Of a stretch of 64,000 nt of DNA, positions 1 through 9,105 are shown piece after piece. The position numbers and the translations under genes are program-made. The notes under the pieces were generated by a model. That model was not told the origin of the DNA, did not search any database, and saw only the letters and a program-made list of their open reading frames with translations. Position 1 is the first letter of the stretch. Every line of letters begins with the position of its first letter. This DNA is from Burkholderiales bacterium (lineage in GTDB: Bacteria > Pseudomonadota > Gammaproteobacteria > Burkholderiales > Burkholderiaceae_E): assembly GCA_027487815.1 (NCBI GenBank), contig JAIYCW010000060.1:1-64000 (forward strand), written 5' to 3'.

Positions 1-2
1 AG

Positions 3-2618
3 GGCACCGCGCATATTCCGGTGATCCTGGCGGGCCTGGAGCATCTCGATGAGCGCTACTTGCGCGCGGTGGGCTACACCACCAAGAGCAAACGCGGCGG
101 CTTGCCCAAGATGGTGTTGATTGGCGATATCGTGGGTGATGAGGCCGATGCGGTGGCTCGCGCCACTTCAGAAGTGGTGCGTATGGCCAACGCCCGATCC
201 GGCGAAGGCTTCGTAGCAATCTCGCCCGAATCGCGCAAAACCTTTTGGCTGGATCGCGCCCGCACTGCGGCGATTGCCAAGCACACCAATGCCTTCAAGA
301 TCAATGAAGATGTGGTGATTCCCCTGCCGCGCATGGGCGAGTACACCGATGGCATCGAGCGCATCAATATCGAGCTATCCACTGCGAATAAGCTGCAGCT
401 GCTCACCGAGCTGGAGCGCTTTTTTGCTGGCACTGCGGAAGGCTTTCCATTAGGCAAATCCGATGATCTGGAGCTTGAAAAACTTCCCGCGCAAGAACTG
501 CTCACCGAGCGCGTTGAGCAAGCGCGCGAGTTGTTGCGTTACACCCGCGAGCGTTGGGAATTTCTGTTGCATCAGATCGATCAGCCGCTTGGCGCATTGC
601 GTGGAGAGTTTGCCCGGGTAGGCTTGGCGCAGATGCAAAGCGTGGCCGATGAGCGCCTGGCGCTTGAGCCGCAAGCCCAGCTGTTTCATCTGCTGCAGGA
701 TCGCAGCATCCGCGTGTCCTGGAAGGTTGAAGTTAAAGCCGCCATCGAGCGAATTTTCCAGGGCCAGGCCTTCAAGCCGATTCTGGAAGCCTGCGAAAAA
801 ATGCATAAGCGGGTTTTGCGCGGCCGTGTGTTTGTTGCGCTGCATATGCATGCGGGTGACGGCAATGTGCACACCAACATTCCGGTGAACTCTGACGACT
901 ACGACATGCTTAAGAGCGCCGAAGCAGCCGTGGCGCGCATCATGGCGCTGGCCCGTTCGCTGGATGGTGTGATCAGCGGCGAGCATGGCATCGGCATCAC
1001 CAAGCTGGAATATTTGCTGGATGAAGAAACCCGCGAGTTTCGGGACTACAAACAGCGTATCGACCCGGAAGGCCGCTTCAACAAAGGCAAGCTTTTGCCC
1101 GGTGGTGATCTGCGCAATGCCTACACCCCGAGCTTTGGCTTGATGGGCTCGGAAAGCTTGATCCTGCAAGCCTCCGATATCGGTGCAATTGCGGACTCGG
1201 TCAAGGATTGCCTGCGCTGCGGCAAGTGCAAGCCGGTATGCGCCACCCATGTGCCGCGCGCCAATCTGCTCTACAGCCCACGCAATAAAATCCTCGCAAC
1301 CTCGCTGCTGATTGAAGCGTTTTTATATGAAGAGCAAACCCGCCGTGGAGTGAGCATTCGGCACTGGGATGAGTTCAGCGATGTGGCGGATCACTGCACT
1401 GTGTGCCACAAGTGTGAAACCCCTTGCCCAGTCGATATCGACTTTGGCGAAGTGTCGATGAACATGCGCAATTTGCTGCGCAAGATGGGCAAGAAAAAGT
1501 TCAATCCAGGTAATGCGGCTGCGATGTTCTTCTTGAATGCCACGGATCCACAAACCATCAAGGCCACCCGTGCCGCCATGGTAGGCATCGGCTTTAAGGC
1601 CCAGCGCCTGGCGCACGAAGTGCTCAAGAAGTTTGCCAAAAAGCAAACCGCTGCTCCTCCAGCGACAGTGGGCAAGCCCGCAATGCGCGAGCAGGTGATT
1701 CACTTCATCAATAAAAAGCTGCCCGGCAATTTACCCAAGAAAACCGCACGTGCGCTGCTGGATATTGAAGACAGCCGTTATGTGCCCATCATCCGCAATC
1801 AGCAAACGCCGGTCGATGCGGAAGCGGTGTTTTACTTCCCCGGTTGTGGCTCCGAGCGCTTGTTCTCGCAAGTGGGCTTGGCCACGCAGGCCATGCTTTG
1901 GCATGTGGGCGTGCAAACCGTGTTGCCACCTGGCTATCTTTGCTGCGGTTATCCGCAGCGCGGCTCGGGGCAGTTCGATAAAGCCGAAAAGATCATGACG
2001 GATAACCGCGTGTTGTTCCATCGTGTGGCCAACACGCTGAATTACCTCGACATCAAAACCGTGGTGGTGAGCTGTGGCACCTGCTATGACCAGCTGCAAA
2101 GCTACGAGTTCGACAAGATTTTCCCCGGCTGCCGCATCATCGACATTCATGAATTCCTCATGGAAAAAGGCGTGGCGCTCGAAGGCGTGACAGGCACGCG
2201 CTACATGTATCACGAGCCATGCCACACGCCGATGAAAACCTACGCCTCCAGCAAGGTGCTCAGCACGCTCATGAATAGCGAGCTCAATGGCAAGATTGAA
2301 AAGAATGATCGCTGCTGCGGTGAGTCGGGCACGCTTGGCGTGAGCCGGCCGGATATCTCGACCCAGGTGCGCTTTCGCAAGGAAGAAGAGATGCACAAGG
2401 GCGCCGATCGCTTGCGTGAGGATAATCCCGCACAGAAGGTGAAGATCCTCACCTCCTGCCCGTCATGCCTGCAGGGCCTGAGCCGCTACGAGGCCGATAC
2501 CAATGTGCAGGCCGATTACATCGTGGTGGAAATCGCGCGGCATTTGCTTGGCGAAAACTGGATGCCCGAGTATGTCGCGCAAGCCAATGCTGGTGGTATC
2601 GAGCGAGTGTTGGTCTAG
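3..2618 (+). CDS. FAD-linked oxidase / Fe-S oxidoreductase fusion (DUF3683 type), 5' partial
   Basis: The reading frame is open to the left edge, so the N-terminus (expected DUF3683 and FAD-binding_4 domains) lies outside the window. What is visible starts in the FAD-linked oxidase C-terminal domain, with the HAGDGNVH and GEHGIG motifs near 850-990. Two ferredoxin-like cysteine clusters follow: CLRCGKCKPVC (about 1209-1241) and CTVCHKCETPCP (about 1396-1431). Two CCG-type cysteine-rich domains of the GlpC/lactate-utilisation kind come next (PGCGSER and LCCGYP near 1840-1955; EPCH and RCCGESG near 2215-2330). Such fusions resemble D-2-hydroxyacid dehydrogenases joined to a heterodisulfide-reductase-like electron-transfer module. 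The substrate cannot be read from the sequence; a soluble or membrane-associated D-lactate or glycolate-type oxidation is the best guess. Confidence 0.88.
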   Translation, partial: GTAHIPVILAGLEHLDERYLRAVGYTTKSKRGGLPKMVLIGDIVGDEADAVARATSEVVRMANARSGEGFVAISPESRKTFWLDRARTAAIAKHTNAFKINEDVVIPLPRMGEYTDGIERINIELSTANKLQLLTELERFFAGTAEGFPLGKSDDLELEKLPAQELLTERVEQARELLRYTRERWEFLLHQIDQPLGALRGEFARVGLAQMQSVADERLALEPQAQLFHLLQDRSIRVSWKVEVKAAIERIFQGQAFKPILEACEKMHKRVLRGRVFVALHMHAGDGNVHTNIPVNSDDYDMLKSAEAAVARIMALARSLDGVISGEHGIGITKLEYLLDEETREFRDYKQRIDPEGRFNKGKLLPGGDLRNAYTPSFGLMGSESLILQASDIGAIADSVKDCLRCGKCKPVCATHVPRANLLYSPRNKILATSLLIEAFLYEEQTRRGVSIRHWDEFSDVADHCTVCHKCETPCPVDIDFGEVSMNMRNLLRKMGKKKFNPGNAAAMFFLNATDPQTIKATRAAMVGIGFKAQRLAHEVLKKFAKKQTAAPPATVGKPAMREQVIHFINKKLPGNLPKKTARALLDIEDSRYVPIIRNQQTPVDAEAVFYFPGCGSERLFSQVGLATQAMLWHVGVQTVLPPGYLCCGYPQRGSGQFDKAEKIMTDNRVLFHRVANTLNYLDIKTVVVSCGTCYDQLQSYEFDKIFPGCRIIDIHEFLMEKGVALEGVTGTRYMYHEPCHTPMKTYASSKVLSTLMNSELNGKIEKNDRCCGESGTLGVSRPDISTQVRFRKEEEMHKGADRLREDNPAQKVKILTSCPSCLQGLSRYEADTNVQADYIVVEIARHLLGENWMPEYVAQANAGGIERVLV

Positions 2619-2636
2619 AAAACGCGGATGTAAGAC

Positions 2637-3416
2637 ATGCGGCTGTTGATCCTCTCGGACCTGCATGTTGAGCATGCGCCGTTTGCGCGACCCGACGCGC
2701 AGTTTGACGTAGTGGTGCTCGCCGGAGACATTCATAACGGCTCGGAAGCGATACTGTGGGCCCGCGAAACTTTCCCGCATTGGCCGATTGTTCAGGTGGC
2801 CGGTAACCATGAGTTTTTTGGGGCTCAACGCGATACATGCCTTGAGCAAATGCGGCAAAACGCTCAGCGCCTGGAAGTGCATTTTCTGGAAAACGATGCG
2901 GTGGAGATCGACGGGGTACAGTTTTTTGGGGCCACCCTCTGGACAGACTATCGCGTCTTTGAGCGTCCTGGTCGTCCGTTTTTAATTCCGGCGCAGCAAG
3001 CCATGCAGGCCAATCTGAACATGATTGCGGATTACTGGAAGATTGAAGAGTCCCCCGGCCAGCGGTTTATGCCAAGCGATGCCGTGCGCTTGCATGGCGA
3101 ATCGCGGACATGGATTGCAGAGCAGCTGGCCGCGCCGCGTACCGGATTGCGAGTCGTGGTGAGCCATCATTTGCCGAGCTGGTCTTCGGTAGCACCCGCA
3201 TTTGAAAGCTCGGTGACCAATGCCGGGTTTGTGAGTGATCTGGATGAGTTGGTGGCGCAATCCGATCTTTGGATTCACGGCCACACCCACACCTCGCATC
3301 ATTATCAGGTGGGGCATGCTGAGGTGGTATCGAATCCGCGCGGCTATCCTTGGCGCGGCGGGCCGAGTGATTTTGAGAATCCGGAGTTCAACCCGAACCG
3401 GGTAATGCAAATCTAG
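2637..3416 (+). CDS. Calcineurin-like metallophosphoesterase
   Basis: A 259-aa single-domain protein with the metallophosphoesterase signature blocks in order: SDLHVEH (Asp8, His10), LAGD (Asp31), AGNHE (Asn57, His58), a SHHLP histidine block near residue 180 and GHTHTSHH near residue 217. These residues build the dinuclear metal centre. The family cleaves phosphomonoesters or diesters, and nothing here identifies the substrate. No strong ribosome binding site precedes the ATG, 18 nt after the upstream oxidoreductase. Its stop codon overlaps the stop of the convergent nitronate monooxygenase-like gene through a shared CTAG. Confidence 0.85.
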   Translation: MRLLILSDLHVEHAPFARPDAQFDVVVLAGDIHNGSEAILWARETFPHWPIVQVAGNHEFFGAQRDTCLEQMRQNAQRLEVHFLENDAVEIDGVQFFGATLWTDYRVFERPGRPFLIPAQQAMQANLNMIADYWKIEESPGQRFMPSDAVRLHGESRTWIAEQLAAPRTGLRVVVSHHLPSWSSVAPAFESSVTNAGFVSDLDELVAQSDLWIHGHTHTSHHYQVGHAEVVSNPRGYPWRGGPSDFENPEFNPNRVMQI

Positions 3417-4489
3417 GGCTGCAAGCCTTCGGTTCCCGCAAGGTATGCAGTGATTCTCGCAGCCGGCCACGCTTGAGCAGCCTCTGCATTTTGCCCAGCC
3501 CACAGCGGCGAAAATTCCCCCGAGCCTTGAGCTTCTGCCAGTTTGCGTAAGGGGGCCATCGCTGATGTGGCTAACGGAAATTGCGGTGCGGCTGCGCTTA
3601 TCAACCCCAGCTCGCGCATAAGGCGATTCACTATCCCGCGTGCCGGGCGGCCGGTAAACACATTGGTCAAAGCGGTGTGCTCATTGGCTTTGCTTTGCAA
3701 GGCAGCCCGATGCATCGGCGAGGTCAGCGCCTCATCGGCTAGCAGATACGCGGTGCCGGCCTGCACAGCATCTGCGCCAAGCGCAAAGGCAGCCATCACA
3801 CCCGCGCGATCGGTAATGCCGCCAGCAGCAATCACTGGCACCCGAACTGCACGTTTCACCTGAGCAAGCAGGGCGATGGAGCCAAGTTGTGTTGAAAGAT
3901 CTTCGGTAAGAAACATGCCTCGATGCCCGCCTGCTTCCAGGCCTTGGGCAATCACCGCGTCCACGCCTTGCGCCTCCAGCCAACGCGCTTCATCAATGGT
4001 GGTGGCGCTGGAAAAAATTCGGCTGCCCCAGGAACGCACACGCTTAAGCAAATGCGGGGCGGGCAAGCCAAAATGAAAGCTCACGACCGGCGGGCGATAA
4101 GCCTCCAACACCTCGGCGCTCGCATCATTGAATGGGGCACGGCCTGGGCCAGCTGGAATCGCATCAGCATCAATACCGAACTCGCGGTAAAAAGGCGCAA
4201 GTGCTGTGCGCCACTGCAGCTCACGCGCCTCATCGACCATCGGCGGCACATGGCAAAAGAAGTTCACCGAGTAGGGCTGTAGGGTGCCGGTGCTTAGCTG
4301 CCGCATTTGCGCATCAAGTTGATCCAGGCTCAGCATTGCTGCAGGCAAGCTTCCGAGACCTCCCGCGTTGGATACAGCAATCGCAAGCGCCGCATCCTGA
4401 ACGCCCGCCATCGGCGCTTGAATAATCGGCCACCGAGTGCCTAGCCAGGTGCTTGATGAAGCATTCAAATTGGATTCGGAAATGGTCAT
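3413..4489 (-). CDS. Nitronate monooxygenase-like FMN-dependent oxidoreductase
   Basis: A 358-aa TIM-barrel flavoenzyme of the 2-nitropropane dioxygenase/FabK family. Visible features are the N-terminal PIIQAPMAG phosphate/FMN region, SNAGGLGSL, a QGLEAGGHRG block carrying the catalytic-type histidine, the AAGGITDRAG FMN phosphate-binding loop, and LGADAVQAGTAYLL. The family oxidises alkyl nitronates using FMN and oxygen; some members instead are NADH:quinone or enoyl reductases. The frame extends upstream, but the ATG at 4489 begins right at the family's normal N-terminus (MTISESN...). It diverges from the 550-aa unknown protein across about 188 bp. Confidence 0.82.
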   Translation of the reverse strand: MTISESNLNASSSTWLGTRWPIIQAPMAGVQDAALAIAVSNAGGLGSLPAAMLSLDQLDAQMRQLSTGTLQPYSVNFFCHVPPMVDEARELQWRTALAPFYREFGIDADAIPAGPGRAPFNDASAEVLEAYRPPVVSFHFGLPAPHLLKRVRSWGSRIFSSATTIDEARWLEAQGVDAVIAQGLEAGGHRGMFLTEDLSTQLGSIALLAQVKRAVRVPVIAAGGITDRAGVMAAFALGADAVQAGTAYLLADEALTSPMHRAALQSKANEHTALTNVFTGRPARGIVNRLMRELGLISAAAPQFPLATSAMAPLRKLAEAQGSGEFSPLWAGQNAEAAQAWPAARITAYLAGTEGLQP

Positions 4490-4677
4490 CAGGGAGCGCC
4501 TCAAAAGTGGGGGGTATTGTAGCTTCGAGCCCCGCGGCGACGGGCCGTGAAAAAACTGTGAACAAGTTGGCGCTGAGATCGACCATTTGCGCCCAAATCG
4601 ATGCCATCCGTCGCGCTGGCCCCCAAAGTGTGAAATCAGGCGCAGAGTTGTTAAACCCAACTGCGCACAATAGCTGC

Positions 4678-6330
4678 ATGGACCTGACACTAAACCCCAA
4701 TCCTGCTGTCCGCGCCCCGGAGGTGTTGACGCCCCTGCGTGTTCCGAATCCACGTGATCCGGAAAGTTTGCGGCGCTGGCTGACCACCGTGGGGGGGGCT
4801 CCGGCCGAAGCGCTAGCTCAATTGGATGCCTGGCTGCTCGCTTTGCGAGCCAGCCCCGTGCCAGCGGATCTGACCCTTGAGCTGCTTGAAGCCTGGCGCC
4901 CGGTGCATGTGGCCGCAGCCGATACGCTAGCCAAATCAATGGGTCAGCTGATTTTCCCGATGCCTTTGGAGACTTGGCGGGTGATGACGCGCTTGCTGCA
5001 ATCACTCGAGCGAGCCCAGGCGGCATTTCGCGATGTATATGTCCAGCTCACTGAAGTATCGGGCGCGGCCACTCATATGGTCATTCCCGGCACCGCGCAC
5101 GCCTTGCGCAGCGTCACCCCATTGGCCCGGGCGATGGACTATGCGGCTCGCAGCCTGAGATTGCGGATGACAGCGCGTATTCATATTCCGGAAGATGACT
5201 GGGGCAAGTTTGCCGTCATGGCGCAGCACCTTCGGATCAGCAGTTTCCTCGATACAGCCTTGCCAGGCACCCCGGTGCTCGTAAAAGACAATACTGCGCG
5301 CGGTTTATTTGTCTATCCCTTGCTTTTACGTCTGGCCGACACCTATGGCTTGCGCTCCGACCGCATGATTCAGGTTGACCGCATGGCACGGCGCTGGGCC
5401 GGCAAGGTAGGCTTTCGGATCGATGAAGATGGCCGTCTGCATGACAACCCGCACGGCCCGACGGTGGTGATCAACGACCGTGTTTCTGTGCGACTGGATA
5501 CTCATCGCCTGGAGCGTCGCCTGCGCGAAGTGATTGAAGGCCAGACGCCCATCGCTACCGGTGTGGTCGGCAGCGGTGTACGCACGCAGCGTTCCGGCAC
5601 AGATCCTGTTGCCGCTGCAGAGATGATGCCCTTATGGTGCGGTCGGGCGTTGCCAAAACGTTGGGTCCCCAGTGATCATGGCGCAGTAGGTATGCGCTTT
5701 GGGTTGCCTCCGCCGGCGCAAACAAGCGCTGAGCCTGCCACCGATATCGCGCTAAATCCAGGCGCTGCAAGCATGGCCTATGTCTATGGGCGCTTTGAGC
5801 ACAACACCATCATGCGCATGGTGCTGGGCAACAATAGTGAGGCTAAAGTGGATCCGGTTGCGCAGTACCTTGATCAGGGCGATGGCGGAACCTGGGTCTT
5901 GAGTAGCGGGTCGGATGCCTGGGTCGAACGGTTTAGTGCTCAAAGTCTGGGTCTTGGCCAAATCGTTGCCATGCGCAGTATCAAACGGCCCGATTTGCCT
6001 TTTCGGCTCGGGCAACTTGCCGCCATGGAGCAAATCACTCCCGCTCATGGTGAAAATCTTCGCAAGCAAACCCTGCGTATCAAGTTATGGCCTTCAGATG
6101 CAAGGCTCGTGGGACTACGCTTGGCCGATGAGAGTTTCTTCACCGACTGCTTTGAGTTGCAGAACGATCCGGTTCTTGGGCCCACACTGATTACCGCTCC
6201 GGCCCGAGTGCGCTCGGCCTCCATGGCAGCCCTTCGTTTGCCTGAAGACGACTTGCGTATTGAGCTTGGTGAGGTGGTTGAACGTGGCCCGGGCTGGCAG
6301 CGCATGAAATACCGCATGATCGGCAACTAG
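4678..6330 (+). CDS. Conserved protein of unknown function (550 aa)
   Basis: I do not recognise a named family. The ATG at 4678 is chosen because the residues encoded upstream of it look non-conserved and overlap the divergent gene's promoter region. The N-terminal 180 residues appear helical, followed by a mixed alpha/beta middle and a C-terminal segment (RIKLWPSDARL... to RMKYRMIGN) with beta-rich, PilZ-like spacing. I could not confirm the RxxxR or D/NxSxxG motifs of a true PilZ domain. No signal peptide or membrane segment is visible, so it is probably cytoplasmic. It lies 42 nt before the DUF971-ubiE block on the same strand. Treat it as hypothetical. Confidence 0.7.
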   Translation: MDLTLNPNPAVRAPEVLTPLRVPNPRDPESLRRWLTTVGGAPAEALAQLDAWLLALRASPVPADLTLELLEAWRPVHVAAADTLAKSMGQLIFPMPLETWRVMTRLLQSLERAQAAFRDVYVQLTEVSGAATHMVIPGTAHALRSVTPLARAMDYAARSLRLRMTARIHIPEDDWGKFAVMAQHLRISSFLDTALPGTPVLVKDNTARGLFVYPLLLRLADTYGLRSDRMIQVDRMARRWAGKVGFRIDEDGRLHDNPHGPTVVINDRVSVRLDTHRLERRLREVIEGQTPIATGVVGSGVRTQRSGTDPVAAAEMMPLWCGRALPKRWVPSDHGAVGMRFGLPPPAQTSAEPATDIALNPGAASMAYVYGRFEHNTIMRMVLGNNSEAKVDPVAQYLDQGDGGTWVLSSGSDAWVERFSAQSLGLGQIVAMRSIKRPDLPFRLGQLAAMEQITPAHGENLRKQTLRIKLWPSDARLVGLRLADESFFTDCFELQNDPVLGPTLITAPARVRSASMAALRLPEDDLRIELGEVVERGPGWQRMKYRMIGN

Positions 6331-6372
6331 GCCCAAGCCCAAGCTCGCCTGCCAACGCGGTACCATGGCAGG

Positions 6373-6741
6373 ATGGCTGGACTGACCAAACTTACCCCTT
6401 TGCCGGTGCGCATTGTTGTGCATCAGGTGTCGCGCAAGCTCGAAATTGAATTCGATAACGGCGCGCTTTTCGAATTGCCGTTTGAATACCTCAGGGTGTT
6501 TTCGCCTTCGGCTGAGGTGCGTGGCCATGGCCCCGGGCAGGAGGTGCTTCAAGTCGGCAAGCAAGCGGTGCAGATCACCGAGCTGGAATCGGTGGGCAAC
6601 TATGCCGTCCAGCCCCATTTCAGCGATGGCCATGTCACCGGGATCTATTCCTGGGACTACCTCTATGCGCTTGGGGCAGAGCAGGAAAAAAATTGGCAGG
6701 ATTATCTTCAGCGTCTGCAGCAGGCGGGAGCATCACGATGA
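6373..6741 (+). CDS. DUF971 protein (GBBH-like N-terminal domain)
   Basis: A 122-aa protein matching the DUF971 / gamma-butyrobetaine hydroxylase-like N-terminal fold: an early EIEFDNG block, then [17 protein letters not shown] and a C-terminal [13 protein letters not shown] motif. This domain appears alone in many proteobacteria next to ubiE and is also found with Fe-S scaffold functions; its exact role is unsettled. The stop codon overlaps the ubiE start by 4 bp (ATGA), so the two are translationally coupled. Confidence 0.85.
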   Translation: MAGLTKLTPLPVRIVVHQVSRKLEIEFDNGALFELPFEYLRVFSPSAEVRGHGPGQEVLQVGKQAVQITELESVGNYAVQPHFSDGHVTGIYSWDYLYALGAEQEKNWQDYLQRLQQAGASR

Positions 6742-7469
6742 GTACGCATTTCGGTTATCAAACGGTTGCCGAGGAGGAAAAGGCGCAGCGTGTCGGACAG
6801 GTTTTTCACTCAGTGGCAGCGCGCTACGATGTGATGAACGACCTGATGTCGGTCGGCCTTCATCGATTGTGGAAGCGATTTACAGTGGGGCGGGCTAACT
6901 TGCGGGCCGGTATGAAAGTGCTCGATGTGGCTGGCGGCACAGCAGATTTGGCGCGCGCCTTTGCCCGCGAGGTCGGCCCGCAGGGTGAGGTGTGGCTCAC
7001 CGATATCAATGGGTCGATGCTTGAAATCGGGCGGGATCGCTTGCTCGATGACGGGCAATCCCAGCCGGTGGCCCAATGTGACGCCGAGAAGTTGCCGTTT
7101 GTTTCAGGCTATTTTGATTGTGTCAGCGTGGCTTTTGGTCTACGCAACATGACGCACAAAGACCGGGCCTTAAGTGAAATGCGCCGGGTGCTCAAGCCGG
7201 GTGGTCGGCTCCTGGTGCTCGAGTTCTCCAAGCCGGCCAAACCCTTGGTGCCGCTTTACGATCTCTACTCTTTCAGGGTATTGCCGTGGATTGGCCAAAA
7301 GATAGCTCAGGATGCCGACAGTTACCGCTATCTCGCTGAAAGCATCCGGATGCATCCGGATCAGGAGACCTTGGCCCAAATGTTGCGCGATGCGGGGCTT
7401 GACCGGGTGCAATACTTCAATTTGAGTGGTGGGATCGTGGCGCTCCATGAAGGGGTTGCACTCAGCTAA
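6738..7469 (+). CDS. ubiE: Ubiquinone/menaquinone biosynthesis C-methyltransferase UbiE
   Basis: A 243-aa class I SAM-dependent methyltransferase that C-methylates the benzoquinol ring in ubiquinone synthesis (and demethylmenaquinone where present). The UbiE signature is clear: [18 protein letters not shown] at residues ~29-46, SAM motif [13 protein letters not shown], the acidic ITDINGSML region, then [10 protein letters not shown] and [15 protein letters not shown]. The ATG at 6738 is preceded by GCGGGAG and overlaps the DUF971 stop. A C-rich/G-rich hairpin (7472-7490) without a U-tract follows the gene. Confidence 0.96.
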   Translation: MSTHFGYQTVAEEEKAQRVGQVFHSVAARYDVMNDLMSVGLHRLWKRFTVGRANLRAGMKVLDVAGGTADLARAFAREVGPQGEVWLTDINGSMLEIGRDRLLDDGQSQPVAQCDAEKLPFVSGYFDCVSVAFGLRNMTHKDRALSEMRRVLKPGGRLLVLEFSKPAKPLVPLYDLYSFRVLPWIGQKIAQDADSYRYLAESIRMHPDQETLAQMLRDAGLDRVQYFNLSGGIVALHEGVALS

Positions 7470-7558
7470 AACCCCCCATCCATCGGGGGGATGCGGCACA
7501 CACCGCTTTGATGCTTTAATGTGATTTAGGTGGATCACTCATTTCAGGAGATTTCGCA

Positions 7559-8509
7559 GTGAAGTTCAAGCATGGTTTGTTAGCGCTTTTGGCCAGTGTG
7601 GCCTTGGGTTTTGGCCTGGTTGCTGAGGCCGAGGCCAAGCGCCTGGGTGGCGGTCAGTCCATGGGAAAACAGTCGGGCAACGTCTCTCAGCGTAATGCGC
7701 CTGATCGAGATGCTGCGCCAGCTGGTGGTGCCAACCAGGCCACGCCTGGAAATGCCGCCAAGCCTGCGCCCGCCGCTGCGCCTGCGCGTCAAGGTAATCG
7801 CTGGATGGGCCCGCTAGCTGGTTTGGCCGCTGGACTGGGCTTGGCCGCATTGGCCAGTTATATGGGATTCGGTGAAGAACTTGCCTCCATGATGCTCATC
7901 GGCCTGATGGTCGTCGCGGCGCTGGTCGTGGTTCGCTTGATCATGGCTCGCCGGGCCGCTGCCAATGCTCCCCGGCAACCCGCCTATGCGGGGGTCAATG
8001 AGCGTTCGATGAATTCAGGTCTGGGTCAAGAGGCCATGGTGCCGCAAGCCGGTTCGATGATTGGATCGAATGTCGAGCGCGCACCAGTCGACGTCGTTCG
8101 TCCCGCGCAGCCCATCGGAGCACGCGAGCCGCGCTGGCATGTGCCGAGCGATTTTGATGAAGCAGGCTTCCTGCGTCAGGCCAAAGTGCAGTTCGTTCGC
8201 TTGCAAGCTGCCTTTGATGCTGCGAATCTCGATGATTTGCGCGATTTCACCAGCCCGCAAATGTATGCCGAGCTGAAGATGCAGCTGCAGGATCGCGGCG
8301 AAGCAGCCAACCGTACTGAGGTAGGTGAGTTGCAGGCCTCATTGCTGGGCATCGAGACCACGGCCAATATGCATATGGCCAGCGTCCGGTTCGCTGGCGA
8401 CCTGATCGAAGATGGCCAATCGGTCAAAATCGACGAAGTGTGGAATCTCAGCAAGCCTGCAGACGGCAGTGGCGGCTGGGTGCTGGCTGGGATTCAGCAA
8501 CTTAACTGA
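7559..8509 (+). CDS. Tim44-like domain protein, secreted or membrane-anchored
   Basis: A 316-aa protein beginning at a GTG preceded by TCAGGAG. It has an N-terminal signal-like hydrophobic segment ending AEAEAK (~residues 5-26), a low-complexity Ala/Pro/Gln region, a membrane segment around residues 85-130 (two hydrophobic stretches joined by a short loop), and a C-terminal Tim44 domain (AKVQFVRLQAAFDAANLDDL, DEVWNLSKPADGSGGW). In bacteria, Tim44-like proteins are membrane-associated, with unclear roles in membrane assembly or quinone-related processes. The stop overlaps the ubiJ start (TGATG). Confidence 0.85.
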   Translation: MKFKHGLLALLASVALGFGLVAEAEAKRLGGGQSMGKQSGNVSQRNAPDRDAAPAGGANQATPGNAAKPAPAAAPARQGNRWMGPLAGLAAGLGLAALASYMGFGEELASMMLIGLMVVAALVVVRLIMARRAAANAPRQPAYAGVNERSMNSGLGQEAMVPQAGSMIGSNVERAPVDVVRPAQPIGAREPRWHVPSDFDEAGFLRQAKVQFVRLQAAFDAANLDDLRDFTSPQMYAELKMQLQDRGEAANRTEVGELQASLLGIETTANMHMASVRFAGDLIEDGQSVKIDEVWNLSKPADGSGGWVLAGIQQLN

Positions 8510-9105
8510 TGTTGCCTGCGCTATTAAGTAGCGTTGCGCTTAAGGCACTGCAGCATGTGCTGGCCCAGCATGCTTGGGCTCGCCAATTGCTCCAACAGCA
8601 CCAAGGCCAGTCCTTGGTGTTGGGCATTTCAGGCACGCCGGAGCTCGATATCCGGTTGATGATTGATTCGGAAGGCTTGTTGAAGGCCGACCCCTCACCA
8701 ACTGACCCCACTTTGCGGTTTTACCTCAAACCCTCGCTTGACGCAGTGCGCGACTGGATTGCTCAAGGCCCCAATGGATTGCAGCGGCATTTGGTGGTGC
8801 AGGGCGACGTGATGCTTGCAGCCTCATTTGCGCAGCTTGCCCAAAATATGCGCTGGGATTTTGAAACCGATCTGAGTCGAGTGATCGGTGATATGGCGGC
8901 CTATCGGGTTGGTGAGCAGGTACGTGCGGCCCCCGAGCGCCTGAAGAAGTTTCAATCCCAGATCGAGGCTTCCGCGAGCGAATGGCTGACCACCGAAACC
9001 GCGCAACTGGTGAGCCAAACCCAGTGGGGCCAGCATCGCGAGCAGCTGCGAATCCTCGGTCAACAAGTCCAAGCGCTTGAGGCGCGAATCGCCAGACTCG
9101 GCTAG
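8509..9105 (+). CDS. ubiJ: Ubiquinone biosynthesis accessory factor UbiJ (SCP2 domain)
   Basis: A 198-aa protein with an N-terminal sterol-carrier-protein-2-like domain (LRFYLKPSLDAVRDWI, VVQGDVMLAASFAQL) and a helical C-terminus with coiled-coil character (QQVQALEARIARL). In the UbiIJK metabolon, UbiJ is thought to bind the lipophilic intermediates. The DUF971-ubiE-Tim44-ubiJ order supports the call. In many Burkholderiales ubiB follows directly; here the next gene is on the other strand and belongs to the hpa locus. Confidence 0.85.
   Translation: MLPALLSSVALKALQHVLAQHAWARQLLQQHQGQSLVLGISGTPELDIRLMIDSEGLLKADPSPTDPTLRFYLKPSLDAVRDWIAQGPNGLQRHLVVQGDVMLAASFAQLAQNMRWDFETDLSRVIGDMAAYRVGEQVRAAPERLKKFQSQIEASASEWLTTETAQLVSQTQWGQHREQLRILGQQVQALEARIARLG

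Noticed and set aside
450-1250. Long leftward open frame opposite the FAD/Fe-S oxidoreductase
   Set aside because: It mirrors a strongly conserved coding gene and has no recognisable motif. Similar antisense frames (1731-2396, 19183-20007, 21111-21959, 23764-24639, 37257-38138, 51428-52513) also lie wholly within well-supported genes.
7472-7490. Terminator after ubiE
   Set aside because: The C6/G6 stem has no U-tract after it on either strand.
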